A program made the position numbers and the translations under genes. From contig NZ_CP084028.1 of assembly GCF_020181595.1 (NCBI RefSeq), positions 1,585,647 to 1,649,646 of the forward strand: a DNA stretch of 64,000 bases. Direction: 5' to 3'. This stretch comes from [Mycobacterium] vasticus (lineage in GTDB: Bacteria > Actinomycetota > Actinomycetes > Mycobacteriales > Mycobacteriaceae). Of this stretch, positions 1-7,969 are shown in pieces (position 1 is the first letter of the stretch; each line of letters begins with the position of its first letter). The notes under the pieces are model-generated. The model saw nothing but the letters and a program-made list of their open reading frames with translations. It was not told where the DNA came from and made no database searches.

Positions 1-929
1 GGCTGATGCTGCAGAACTCGGTCGGCCAGATCGTTTCGGGCCTGTTCATGCTGTTCGAGCAGCCGTTCCGGATCGGCGACTGGCTGTCGACTCCCACCGC
101 GCGCGGCCGGGTCGTGGAGGTGAACTGGCGCGCGGCGCACATCCACACCACCGATGGCCTGCAGATCATGCCGAACTCGGTGCTGGCCGGCACCTCGTTC
201 ACCAACATCACCCGATCCGGCGGGGTACACCAGGTGTCGATCACGACCACGTTCGGCGTCGCCGACCCGCCGGACCAGGTGTGCGCGCTGTTGTCGCGAG
301 TGGCGATCGCACTGCCGATGCGAACCACCGGCGCCGCACCGGCTTCGGCGACCCTGGGCAGCGGTCAGTACCGCACCACGATCGCGGTCGACTCGCCGAG
401 CGACGACGGCCCGGCGCAGGCCACCTTCCTACGGTGGCTCTGGTACGCCGCCCGGCGGGAGGGACTGCACCTCGACAACGCCGCCGACGACTTCAGCACG
501 CCGGAGCGGGCGGCCGAGGCGCTGCGGACAGTTGTGGCACCTGCCCTGCGGCTGACCGACGCCGACGAACAGGCCCTGGCACCCCATGCCAGGGTGGTCC
601 GCTACGGCGCGGACGAACCCCTGCAACAGGCCGGTCTGGTGCCGGCCGGGATCACCTTCCTGACCCATGGCAGGGTCCGGCTCACCAGCGAGGATCCCGA
701 CTTGCCGGGCGTCACGCTGGGCGACGGCGCGTTCCTTGGGATCACCTCTTTGACACGGCAGTCCAGCCAGTTCGACGCCCACGCCCTGGAGGAGGTGACT
801 GCGGTGGTCATCGACCGCGAACACATCGAGGACCTGGTGATGGCCAAGCCGCTGCTGCTGCAGGAGCTGGGCCGGATCATCGACCAGCGGCGCAGTGTGG
901 TGTCTGCAGACCGGGGCCGTTTTACCTGA
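1..929 (+). CDS. MscS-type mechanosensitive channel with C-terminal cNMP-binding domain (5' truncated)
   Basis: The reading frame is already open at the window edge (first full codon at base 3) and ends with TGA at 927-929, so the membrane-spanning N-terminus lies outside. The visible part begins with the MscS beta-domain signature, LQNSVGQIVSGLFMLFEQPF followed by RIGDW, and continues through an MscS C-terminal region. From about residue 190 it has a cyclic-nucleotide-binding fold (VVRYGADEPLQQAGLVPAGI and the later GDGAFLGI stretch). An MscS channel fused to a cNMP sensor is known in mycobacteria (compare Rv2434c) and would gate ion or solute release at the inner membrane, possibly controlled by a nucleotide. 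The ligand cannot be told from sequence. It lies 27 bp upstream of proA. Confidence 0.85.
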   Translation, partial: LMLQNSVGQIVSGLFMLFEQPFRIGDWLSTPTARGRVVEVNWRAAHIHTTDGLQIMPNSVLAGTSFTNITRSGGVHQVSITTTFGVADPPDQVCALLSRVAIALPMRTTGAAPASATLGSGQYRTTIAVDSPSDDGPAQATFLRWLWYAARREGLHLDNAADDFSTPERAAEALRTVVAPALRLTDADEQALAPHARVVRYGADEPLQQAGLVPAGITFLTHGRVRLTSEDPDLPGVTLGDGAFLGITSLTRQSSQFDAHALEEVTAVVIDREHIEDLVMAKPLLLQELGRIIDQRRSVVSADRGRFT

Positions 930-944
930 TCGGACGTTCGCCGA

Positions 945-950
945 TACGCT
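945..950 (+). promoter_or_regulatory. -10 hexamer for a leaderless proA transcript
   Basis: TACGCT fits the actinobacterial TANNNT -10 consensus and ends 6 bases before the proA ATG. This spacing puts the transcription start at or next to the A of the start codon, which suggests a leaderless mRNA. No Shine-Dalgarno sequence precedes the ATG, in agreement. Confidence 0.5.
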
Positions 951-956
951 GGCACG

Positions 957-2210
957 ATGAGCGTCCCCGTGCTTCCCGACCTGCGCCAAGAGGTCCACGA
1001 TGCCGCCCGCCGAGCCCGGGTCGCCTCCCGTGCGCTGACGTCGCTGTCCACCGCGGCCAAGAACAACGTGCTCAACGCCGCCGCCGACGCGTTGCTGACT
1101 CACTCCGACACCATTGTGGCGGCCAACGCCGAGGATCTCGCGGTTGCGCGGGCGGCCGGCACCCCTGAGGCGATGCTGGACCGGCTGGCCCTGAACCCCG
1201 AGCGGGTCGAGGGGATCGCCGCCGGGCTGCGCCAGGTGGCCGGGCTGCCCGACCCGGTCGGCGAGGTGCTGCGCGGCTACACCCTGCCCAACGGCTTGTT
1301 GCTGCGCCAGCAGCGCGTCCCGCTGGGCGTGGTGGGCATGGTCTACGAGGGCCGGCCCAACGTCACCGTCGACGCGTTCGGTCTGACGCTGAAATCGGGC
1401 AACGCGGCGTTGCTGCGCGGCAGCTCGTCCGCCGCACACTCCAACCAGGCCTTGGTCGAGGTGTTGCGCGGTGCCCTGGAGGCCGAGGACCTGCCCGCTG
1501 ACGCCGTACAGCTGCTGTCGTCCGTCGACCGCGCCACCGTCACGCACCTGATCCAGGCCCGCGGCCTTGTCGACGTGGTGATTCCGCGTGGCGGGGCCGG
1601 GCTGATCGACGCGGTGGTGCGCGACGCGCTGGTGCCGACCATCGAGACCGGGGTGGGCAACTGCCACGTCTACATCCATGAGGCCGCCGATCTTTCGGTC
1701 GCCGAAGAAGTGCTGCTGAACTCCAAGACTCGCCGGCCCAGCGTCTGCAATGCCGCCGAGACCCTGCTGATCGACGCCACGATCGCCGAGACGGCGTTGC
1801 CGCGGCTGGTCGACGCGTTGACCGCAGCCGGGGTCACCGTGCACGGCGACGCCGACACCGCCGCCCCCGAGGACGACCTGCGCCGCGAATACCTGGCGAT
1901 GGACATCGCCTTGTCCGTGGTCGACGGGCTCGAGGACGCGATCGAGCACATCAACGAATACGGCACCGGCCACACCGAGGCCATCGTCACCACCAATATG
2001 GCCGCCGCCCAACGGTTCAGCGAACAGGTCGACGCCGCCGCGGTCATGGTCAACGCGTCGACGGCGTTCACCGACGGTGAGCAGTTCGGCTTCGGCGCCG
2101 AGATCGGCATCTCCACCCAGAAGCTGCACGCCCGTGGTCCGATGGGACTGCCGGAGCTGACGTCGACCAAATGGATCGTGTGGGGTGACGGCCACACCCG
2201 CCCGGCCTAA
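957..2210 (+). CDS. proA: Gamma-glutamyl phosphate reductase
   Basis: ProA catalyses the second step of proline synthesis, the NADPH-dependent reduction of gamma-glutamyl phosphate to glutamate semialdehyde in the cytoplasm. The 417-residue protein has the usual length. It shows the family stretch [20 protein letters not shown] near residues 120-145 and the catalytic cysteine in [13 protein letters not shown] (Cys264). The C-terminal [20 protein letters not shown] is the standard ProA ending. The ATG at 957 is chosen because it begins MSVP with the first conserved helix shortly after and lies 6 bases behind a TACGCT -10 box. The next gene, a MoxR ATPase, starts 14 bp downstream, and the order matches Rv2427c-Rv2426c. 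Identification is secure. Confidence 0.97.
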   Translation: MSVPVLPDLRQEVHDAARRARVASRALTSLSTAAKNNVLNAAADALLTHSDTIVAANAEDLAVARAAGTPEAMLDRLALNPERVEGIAAGLRQVAGLPDPVGEVLRGYTLPNGLLLRQQRVPLGVVGMVYEGRPNVTVDAFGLTLKSGNAALLRGSSSAAHSNQALVEVLRGALEAEDLPADAVQLLSSVDRATVTHLIQARGLVDVVIPRGGAGLIDAVVRDALVPTIETGVGNCHVYIHEAADLSVAEEVLLNSKTRRPSVCNAAETLLIDATIAETALPRLVDALTAAGVTVHGDADTAAPEDDLRREYLAMDIALSVVDGLEDAIEHINEYGTGHTEAIVTTNMAAAQRFSEQVDAAAVMVNASTAFTDGEQFGFGAEIGISTQKLHARGPMGLPELTSTKWIVWGDGHTRPA

Positions 2211-2224
2211 GGAGCCCTAGCCGC

Positions 2225-3124
2225 ATGGAAAACCCCGCCGTTCCCGCCACCCCGGCCCGCCAGGCGCCGCTGTTCGCCGACATCGACGATGTCGCCCGAC
2301 GGCTCGCCGAGACCGGCTACCTGGCCGACACCGCCACCACCACCGCGGTGTTCCTGGCAGACCGGCTGGGCAAGCCCCTACTGGTGGAGGGGCCGGCCGG
2401 CGTCGGCAAGACCGAACTGGCCCGCGCGGTGGCCGCCGCCACCGGCTCGGGCCTGGTGCGGTTGCAGTGCTACGAAGGCGTCGACGAGGCCCGTGCGCTC
2501 TACGAGTGGAACCACGCCAAACAGATCCTGCGCATCCAGTCCGGGTCCGGATCCGGCGACTGGGACGCCACCAAGATGGACGTCTTCGCCGAGGAGTTCC
2601 TGCTGTCGCGGCCGTTGCTGACCGCGATCCGGCGCACCGAGCCGACGGTGCTGCTGATCGATGAGACCGACAAGGCCGACATCGAGATCGAGGGTCTGCT
2701 GCTGGAGGTGCTCTCCGACTTCGCCGTCACCGTCCCCGAACTGGGCACGATCAGCGCGACGCGGAAACCGTTCACGCTGTTGACCTCCAACGCCACCCGG
2801 GAACTGTCCGAGGCGCTCAAGCGGCGTTGCCTGTTCCTGCACATCGACTTCCCCGACCCCGACCTGGAACGCCGCATCCTGCTGTCCCGGGTACCCGAGC
2901 TGCCGGAACACCTCGCCACCGAACTGGTCCGGATCATCGGTGTGCTGCGCGGGATGCAGCTCAAGAAACTTCCGTCGGTGGCCGAGACCATCGACTGGGG
3001 CAGAACGCTTTTGGCGCTGGGCATGGACACCATCGACGACGCCACCGTCGCGGCCACGCTCGGGGTGGTGCTCAAGCATCAGTCCGATCAGGTGCGTGCA
3101 ACCGGAGAACTGCGGTTGAACTGA
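2225..3124 (+). CDS. MoxR-family AAA+ ATPase
   Basis: This 299-residue AAA+ ATPase has a Walker A motif GPAGVGKTEL (about residue 57), a Walker B VLLIDETDKAD (about residue 142), sensor 1 in LLTSNATREL and an arginine-finger region RRCLFLHIDFPDP. MoxR ATPases act as chaperones that work with von Willebrand factor A proteins encoded beside them. The next gene is such a VWA protein, and its ATG overlaps this stop codon by one base (TGATG at 3122-3126), so the two are translationally coupled. Counterpart of Rv2426c. The substrate of the pair is unknown. Confidence 0.93.
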   Translation: MENPAVPATPARQAPLFADIDDVARRLAETGYLADTATTTAVFLADRLGKPLLVEGPAGVGKTELARAVAAATGSGLVRLQCYEGVDEARALYEWNHAKQILRIQSGSGSGDWDATKMDVFAEEFLLSRPLLTAIRRTEPTVLLIDETDKADIEIEGLLLEVLSDFAVTVPELGTISATRKPFTLLTSNATRELSEALKRRCLFLHIDFPDPDLERRILLSRVPELPEHLATELVRIIGVLRGMQLKKLPSVAETIDWGRTLLALGMDTIDDATVAATLGVVLKHQSDQVRATGELRLN

Positions 3125-4563
3125 TGGTTCGAAGAATCCGCCCGCAGCAACCCCTTGCCCCGCACGGTATTCCGGGGCATCTGGTCGGGTTCGTCGAAGC
3201 GCTTCGCGGGCAGGGTATCTCGGTGGGGCCGTCGGAGACCGTCGACGCCGGCCGGGTGATGGCCGTGCTCGGACTGGGCGAGCGCGAGGTGCTGCGGGAG
3301 GGCCTGGCGTGCGCGGTGCTGCGCCGGCCGGATCACCGCGACACCTACGACGCGATGTTCGACCTGTGGTTTCCCGCCGCGCTGGGCGAACGCACCGTGA
3401 TCACATCCGATGACCCGGACGCCCCCGAGGACGCACCGCTGCCCGAGGACGCCGAGGCGATGCGGCAGATGCTGGCCGATCTGTTGACGGCCAATCCCGA
3501 CCTCGCCGACGCCGACCCGCGACTGTCGGCGATGATCGCGGCGATCGTCGGCAACTTCGGGCAGTACCGCTCCAGCCGGGGCCCGTCCTACTCGGCCTAT
3601 CAGGCGCTCAAGGCGCTGGCGCTCGACGAGCTGGAGGCAAAGCTGCTGGCCGGACTGCTGGCGCCCTACGGTGACGAACCCAGCCCCAGCCAGGAACAGA
3701 TCGCCAAGGCGATGGCCGCGCAGCGGATCACCCAGCTGCGCAAGATGGTGGACGCCGAGACCAAACGGCGCACCGCCGAACAGCTGGGCCGCGACCACGT
3801 GCAGATGTACGGCATCCCGCAGCTGAGCGAGAACGTCGAGTTCCTACGGGCCTCCGGTGAGCAGCTGCGCCAGATGCGCCGGGTGGTGGCGCCGCTGGCC
3901 CGTACCCTGGCTACCCGGCTGGCGGCCCGTCGCCGACGCTCCCGCGCCGGCACCATCGACCTGCGCAAGACGCTGCGTAAGTCGATGTCCACCGGGGGCG
4001 TGCCGATCGACGTGGTGCTGCGCAAACCGCGACCGGCCCGCCCGGAGTTGGTGGTGCTGTGTGACGTTTCCGGATCGGTCGCCGGGTTCAGTCACTTCAC
4101 GTTGTTGTTGGTACACGCACTGCGCCAACAGTTCTCGCGCGTCCGCGTCTTCGCATTCATTGACACCACCGACGAGGTGACGCACATGTTCGGGCCGGAG
4201 GCGGATCTGGCGGTGGCGATCCAGCGGATCACCCGGGAGTCCGGGGTGTACACCCGCGACGGTCACTCCGACTACGGCAACGCCTTCGTCTCGTTCGCCG
4301 AGAAGTACCCGAGCGTGGTCTCGCCGCGCAGCGCACTGCTGGTGCTGGGCGACGGTCGGACCAACTACCGGGACCCGGGCGTCACGGTGCTGTCGCATCT
4401 GGTGACCGCCAGCCGCCATGCCCATTGGCTGAACCCCGAGCCTGCGCACCTGTGGGGAAGTGGGGATTCGGCGGTGCCGCGCTACCAGGATGTGATCCCG
4501 GTTCACGAGTGCCGTTCGGCCAAGCAGCTGGCCGGGGTGATCGACGCCCTGCTGCCGGTCTGA
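3124..4563 (+). CDS. VWA domain protein of the CoxE type, partner of the MoxR ATPase
   Basis: The start is the ATG at 3124 that overlaps the moxR stop, giving 479 residues beginning [20 protein letters not shown]. The C-terminal half is a von Willebrand factor A domain with the MIDAS signature [10 protein letters not shown] around residue 312 and later metal-site residues in [10 protein letters not shown]. The N-terminal half is the helical region typical of CoxE-like proteins. There is no signal peptide or membrane segment, so it is cytoplasmic. With the upstream MoxR ATPase it probably forms a chaperone system that inserts metals or remodels a client complex; this role is inferred from the family. 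Counterpart of Rv2425c. Confidence 0.9.
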   Translation: MVRRIRPQQPLAPHGIPGHLVGFVEALRGQGISVGPSETVDAGRVMAVLGLGEREVLREGLACAVLRRPDHRDTYDAMFDLWFPAALGERTVITSDDPDAPEDAPLPEDAEAMRQMLADLLTANPDLADADPRLSAMIAAIVGNFGQYRSSRGPSYSAYQALKALALDELEAKLLAGLLAPYGDEPSPSQEQIAKAMAAQRITQLRKMVDAETKRRTAEQLGRDHVQMYGIPQLSENVEFLRASGEQLRQMRRVVAPLARTLATRLAARRRRSRAGTIDLRKTLRKSMSTGGVPIDVVLRKPRPARPELVVLCDVSGSVAGFSHFTLLLVHALRQQFSRVRVFAFIDTTDEVTHMFGPEADLAVAIQRITRESGVYTRDGHSDYGNAFVSFAEKYPSVVSPRSALLVLGDGRTNYRDPGVTVLSHLVTASRHAHWLNPEPAHLWGSGDSAVPRYQDVIPVHECRSAKQLAGVIDALLPV

Positions 4564-4613
4564 GCTCGCTTGTCCGCCGGTCGCCGCCCGAGATCCCGTT
4601 TCTGCTGGTCCAG

Positions 4614-4619
4614 TAAGCT
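4614..4619 (+). promoter_or_regulatory. -10 hexamer upstream of nadD
   Basis: TAAGCT matches TANNNT and ends 8 bases before the nadD ATG at 4628, with no Shine-Dalgarno sequence between. The spacing suggests a leaderless or nearly leaderless start of the nadD-rsfS-gpgP-octT transcript. Confidence 0.4.
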
Positions 4620-4627
4620 GGCGAACC

Positions 4628-5305
4628 ATGCACGACGGGTTACGCAGGCTGGGGGTGATGGGTGGGACGTTCGATCCCATCCACTACGGCCACCTGGTCG
4701 CGGCCAGCGAGGTGGCACACCAGTTCGCCCTGGACGAGGTCGTGTTCGTGCCCAGCGGGCAGCCCTGGCAGAAGGGCCGCAACGTCTCGGCAGCCGAGGA
4801 CCGCTACCTGATGACCGTGATCGCCACCGCGTCCAACCCGCGGTTCTCGGTGAGCCGGGTGGACATCGACCGCGCCGGCCCCACCTATACCCGGGACACC
4901 TTGCGGGACCTGCACGCGCTCAACCCCGACTCCGAGCTGTATTTCATCACCGGTGCCGATGCGCTGGCGTCGATACTGTCCTGGCAGGGCTGGGAGGAGC
5001 TGTTCGACCTGGCGCGGTTTGTGGGGGTCAGCCGGCCCGGATTCGAGCTGCGCAATGACCACATCACCGACGTACTGGGCGAGTTGGAGGAGAACGCATT
5101 GACCCTGGTGGAGATTCCGGCGTTGGCGATCTCGTCGACCGACTGCCGCGCGCGTGCTGAACAGCGCCGTCCGCTGTGGTACCTGATGCCTGACGGCGTC
5201 GTGCAGTACGTGTCCAAGCGCCGCCTGTACCGCGGCGCCGACGGTCCCGGTGAGAAGAAGGCCGTCGGCCAGCCCACCAGCCTGGCCGCCGGGAACAACG
5301 CATGA
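4628..5305 (+). CDS. nadD: Nicotinate-nucleotide adenylyltransferase
   Basis: NadD joins nicotinate mononucleotide and ATP to form deamido-NAD in NAD synthesis. The 225-residue protein begins [23 protein letters not shown]. It carries the nucleotidyltransferase [11 protein letters not shown] motif at residues 12-22 and the ISSTDCR motif (an ISSTxxR site) around residue 169. It opens a tightly packed group: its last bases overlap the rsfS start (ATGA), rsfS overlaps gpgP (GTGA), and gpgP overlaps octT. Counterpart of Rv2421c. The C-terminal tail of about 25 residues past the core is poorly conserved. Confidence 0.96.
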   Translation: MHDGLRRLGVMGGTFDPIHYGHLVAASEVAHQFALDEVVFVPSGQPWQKGRNVSAAEDRYLMTVIATASNPRFSVSRVDIDRAGPTYTRDTLRDLHALNPDSELYFITGADALASILSWQGWEELFDLARFVGVSRPGFELRNDHITDVLGELEENALTLVEIPALAISSTDCRARAEQRRPLWYLMPDGVVQYVSKRRLYRGADGPGEKKAVGQPTSLAAGNNA

Positions 5306-5697
5306 CCGCCAACCCCGAGGCCGTCGAGATGGCGACCGTGGCCGCCGCTGCCGCCGCGAACAAACTGGCCGACGACGTCGTCGTCATCGATGTGTCGGAC
5401 CAGTTGGTGATCACCGACTGCTTCGTTATCGCCTCGGCGTCTAACGAACGTCAGGTCAACGCGATCGTCGACGAGGTCGAGGAGAAGATGCGGCTGGCCG
5501 GTCACAAGCCGGCCCGGCGGGAGGGCACCCGCGAGGGACGCTGGACGTTGCTGGACTACATCGACATCGTGGTGCACATCCAGCACCAGGACGAGCGAGA
5601 CTTCTACGCCCTGGACCGGTTGTGGAAGGACTGCCCGGTGCTGCCGATCGAGCTGCCCGACTCCGGCGGAACGCCGCAATCCGAGGGAGCACAGTGA
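5302..5697 (+). CDS. rsfS: Ribosomal silencing factor RsfS
   Basis: RsfS binds uL14 on the large ribosomal subunit and blocks subunit joining under starvation. The 131-residue protein contains the family signatures [20 protein letters not shown] and [14 protein letters not shown], and the [13 protein letters not shown] strand. The ATG at 5302 overlaps the nadD stop by 4 bases, and nadD-rsfS is a widespread gene pair. Counterpart of Rv2420c. The short C-terminus rich in Pro, Gly and Ser is typical of actinobacterial members. Confidence 0.95.
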   Translation: MTANPEAVEMATVAAAAAANKLADDVVVIDVSDQLVITDCFVIASASNERQVNAIVDEVEEKMRLAGHKPARREGTREGRWTLLDYIDIVVHIQHQDERDFYALDRLWKDCPVLPIELPDSGGTPQSEGAQ

Positions 5698-6371
5698 GGG
5701 TGCGTCGGCTGATCCTGCTGCGGCACGGCCAGACCGAGTTCAACGCCGGCAGCCGGATGCAGGGCCAACTGGACACCGTCCTGAGCGATCTCGGCCGGGC
5801 GCAGGCCGGGGCGGCGGCCGAGGTGCTGCGCAAACGACATCCGCTGCTGATCGTCTCGTCGGATCTGTGGCGGGCCTACGACACCGCCACGGTGCTGGCC
5901 GAACACAACGGATTGGCGGTTCGGGTGGACACCCGGCTGCGGGAGACCCATCTGGGTGACTGGCAGGGCCTGACCCACGAAGAGGTCGACGCCGCGGCGC
6001 CCGGTGCCCGGCTGGCCTGGCGCGACGACGCCCGGTGGGCGCCGCACGGCGGCGAGAGCAGAATCGACGTGGCCGAGCGCAGTGAGCCGCTGGTTGCCGA
6101 GCTGATCAGCGGTGAACCCGACTGGGGGAGCGCCGAAGACCCCGAGCGGCCGGTGGTGCTGGTCGCTCACGGCGGCCTGATCGCCGCGCTGACCGCAGCA
6201 CTGCTGCGGCTGCCGGTCGAGAACTGGCCGATTCTGGGCGGGATGGCCAATGCCAGCTGGACCCAGCTCAGCGGATACTCCGACGACGACGACGTGACCG
6301 ATCCTGCCGGAGTCCGTTGGCGGCTTGACGTGTGGAACGCTTCGGCGCAGGTGGCCAGCGATGTCCTCTGA
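5694..6371 (+). CDS. gpgP: Glucosyl-3-phosphoglycerate phosphatase (histidine phosphatase family)
   Basis: The GTG at 5694, overlapping the rsfS stop as GTGA, gives 225 residues beginning [16 protein letters not shown]. The RHG triad (residues 10-12) holds the phosphorylated histidine of the phosphoglycerate mutase-like superfamily. A second catalytic region lies near residue 165 ([13 protein letters not shown]). The M. tuberculosis counterpart Rv2419c dephosphorylates glucosyl-3-phosphoglycerate in methylglucose lipopolysaccharide (MGLP) synthesis. The neighbouring octT supports this assignment over a generic phosphoglycerate mutase. Longer in-frame versions reach back into rsfS and are not needed. 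Confidence 0.88.
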   Translation: MRVRRLILLRHGQTEFNAGSRMQGQLDTVLSDLGRAQAGAAAEVLRKRHPLLIVSSDLWRAYDTATVLAEHNGLAVRVDTRLRETHLGDWQGLTHEEVDAAAPGARLAWRDDARWAPHGGESRIDVAERSEPLVAELISGEPDWGSAEDPERPVVLVAHGGLIAALTAALLRLPVENWPILGGMANASWTQLSGYSDDDDVTDPAGVRWRLDVWNASAQVASDVL

Positions 6372-7116
6372 GTTGTCCTCCGAGTCGACCTCGCAGCCAC
6401 GGCCGAAGCTGCTGATCTTCGCCGACTCGCTGTCCTACTACGGGCCCACCGGCGGGCTGCCGGCCGACGATCCGCGCATCTGGCCGAACATCGTCGGACA
6501 ACAACTGGGCTGGGACGTCGAGTTGATCGGCCGGATCGGCTGGACCTGCCGGGACGTGTGGTGGGCGGCCACCCAGGACCCGCGCGCCTGGGCAGCACTG
6601 CCGCGCGCCGGGGCCGTCATCATCGCCACCAGCGGGATGGACTCGCTGCCGTCGGTGTGGCCGACCGCGCTGCGTGAGCTGATCCGCTACGTGCGGCCGT
6701 CGCGCCTGCGGCGTTGGGTCCGCGACGGCTACGGCTGGCTGCAACCCCGATTCTCGCCGATGGCCCGCGCGGCACTGCCGCCGCAGCTGACCGCCCAATA
6801 TCTTGAAATGACCAGAGGTGCAATCGACTTCAACCGCCCAGGTATCCCGATCGTGGCCTGCCTGCCGTCGGTGCACATCGCCGACACCTACGGCCGTGCC
6901 CATCAGGGCCGGGAGCCGACGGTGCGGGCGATCACCCAGTGGGCCCAGGAGCACGACGTCGCGCTGGTGGACCTGAAGCTGGCGGTGGCCCACGAGGTCA
7001 TGAACGGCCTGGCCAATCCCGACGGTATCCACTGGAACTTCGAGGCGCATCGGGCGGTCGCCGACCTGATGCTCAAAGCGCTGGCCGATTCCGGCGTACC
7101 CGGATCCGCCCCATAG
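6361..7116 (+). CDS. octT: Diglucosylglycerate octanoyltransferase (SGNH-like)
   Basis: The ATG at 6361 lies inside the end of gpgP and gives 251 residues, [20 protein letters not shown] onward. The protein has an SGNH-hydrolase-like layout with a nucleophile-like region FADSLSYYG near residue 20 and a late [10 protein letters not shown] block that supplies the Asp/His pair. The counterpart Rv2418c is described as the octanoyltransferase that acylates diglucosylglycerate in MGLP synthesis. Together with gpgP, two consecutive genes of one lipopolysaccharide pathway are present. The enzyme is predicted to be cytoplasmic. Confidence 0.85.
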   Translation: MSSELSSESTSQPRPKLLIFADSLSYYGPTGGLPADDPRIWPNIVGQQLGWDVELIGRIGWTCRDVWWAATQDPRAWAALPRAGAVIIATSGMDSLPSVWPTALRELIRYVRPSRLRRWVRDGYGWLQPRFSPMARAALPPQLTAQYLEMTRGAIDFNRPGIPIVACLPSVHIADTYGRAHQGREPTVRAITQWAQEHDVALVDLKLAVAHEVMNGLANPDGIHWNFEAHRAVADLMLKALADSGVPGSAP

Positions 7117-7123
7117 ACCCGCC

Positions 7124-7969
7124 ATGACCGTCACCGTCATCACGGACTCCTCGGCATGCCTGCCCGCCGAGCTGCGCGCCCGGTGGGGTATTCGCGAAGT
7201 GCCCCTGCACATCCTGCTGGGCGACGCAGATCTGCGTGACGGGATCGATGACGTGCCCGCCGACATCTATGCACGAGAGCACGTCAGCACCGCAGGCACC
7301 GGCCCCGAAGAGCTGGCCGACGCCTACCGCACGGGGTTGGCCGAGAGCTCCGGTGTTGTGGCAGTGCATATTTCGTCCGCGCTGTCGGGGACGTTCGGCA
7401 CCGCCGAGCATGCCGCCGCCCGGATCGGCGCCGGGGTGCGGGTGATCGACTCGAAGTCGGCGGGGATGGGCACCGGGTTCGTCGCGCTGGCCGCCGCACG
7501 CGCCGCTGCCGACGGCGCCGACCTGGACGGCGTTGTGGCCGCGGCGGATGCGGCCAAACGGCGCAGCCACGCCTACCTGGCGGTGCAGCGGCTGGACAAC
7601 CTGCGGCGCAGCGGCCGGATCGGCAGCGCGGCGGCCTGGCTGGGCACCGCGCTCTCACTGAAGCCGCTACTTGCCCTGGACGACGGAAAGCTGGTGCTGG
7701 CCCAGCGGATTCGCACCTTCAGCAAGGCCGTCGCGGCGATGATCGACCGGGTCTGCGATGTGGTGGGGGACAGACCCGCGGCACTGGCCGTGCATCATGT
7801 CGCCAATCCGCAGGGCGCCCAGGACGTTGCCGGTGCGCTGGCCGAGCGGCTGCCGGCCTGTGCGCCGGCGCTCATCACCGATATGTGCTCGACGCTGGCG
7901 GTGCACGTCGGGGCGGGCGCGGTCGCGGTGTGTGTGGACCTGAACCCGGAAGGGGCTCAGCTCAACTGA
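7124..7969 (+). CDS. DegV family fatty-acid-binding protein
   Basis: The 281-residue protein begins MTVTVITDSSACLPAELRAR, the DegV N-terminal signature (TDSSACLP), and continues with HISSALSGTF and VIDSKSAGMGTGF, the usual lipid-binding blocks. DegV proteins bind fatty acids and, in other bacteria, feed them to fatty-acid kinase. It lies 7 bp behind octT, so it is probably the last gene of the nadD operon. It is counterpart to Rv2417c. Its last 13 bases overlap the end of the convergent mmpL gene. Confidence 0.92.
   Translation: MTVTVITDSSACLPAELRARWGIREVPLHILLGDADLRDGIDDVPADIYAREHVSTAGTGPEELADAYRTGLAESSGVVAVHISSALSGTFGTAEHAAARIGAGVRVIDSKSAGMGTGFVALAAARAAADGADLDGVVAAADAAKRRSHAYLAVQRLDNLRRSGRIGSAAAWLGTALSLKPLLALDDGKLVLAQRIRTFSKAVAAMIDRVCDVVGDRPAALAVHHVANPQGAQDVAGALAERLPACAPALITDMCSTLAVHVGAGAVAVCVDLNPEGAQLN

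Noticed and set aside
429..2195. 588-codon minus-strand open frame opposite proA
   Set aside because: Antisense shadow; ProA on the plus strand is certain.
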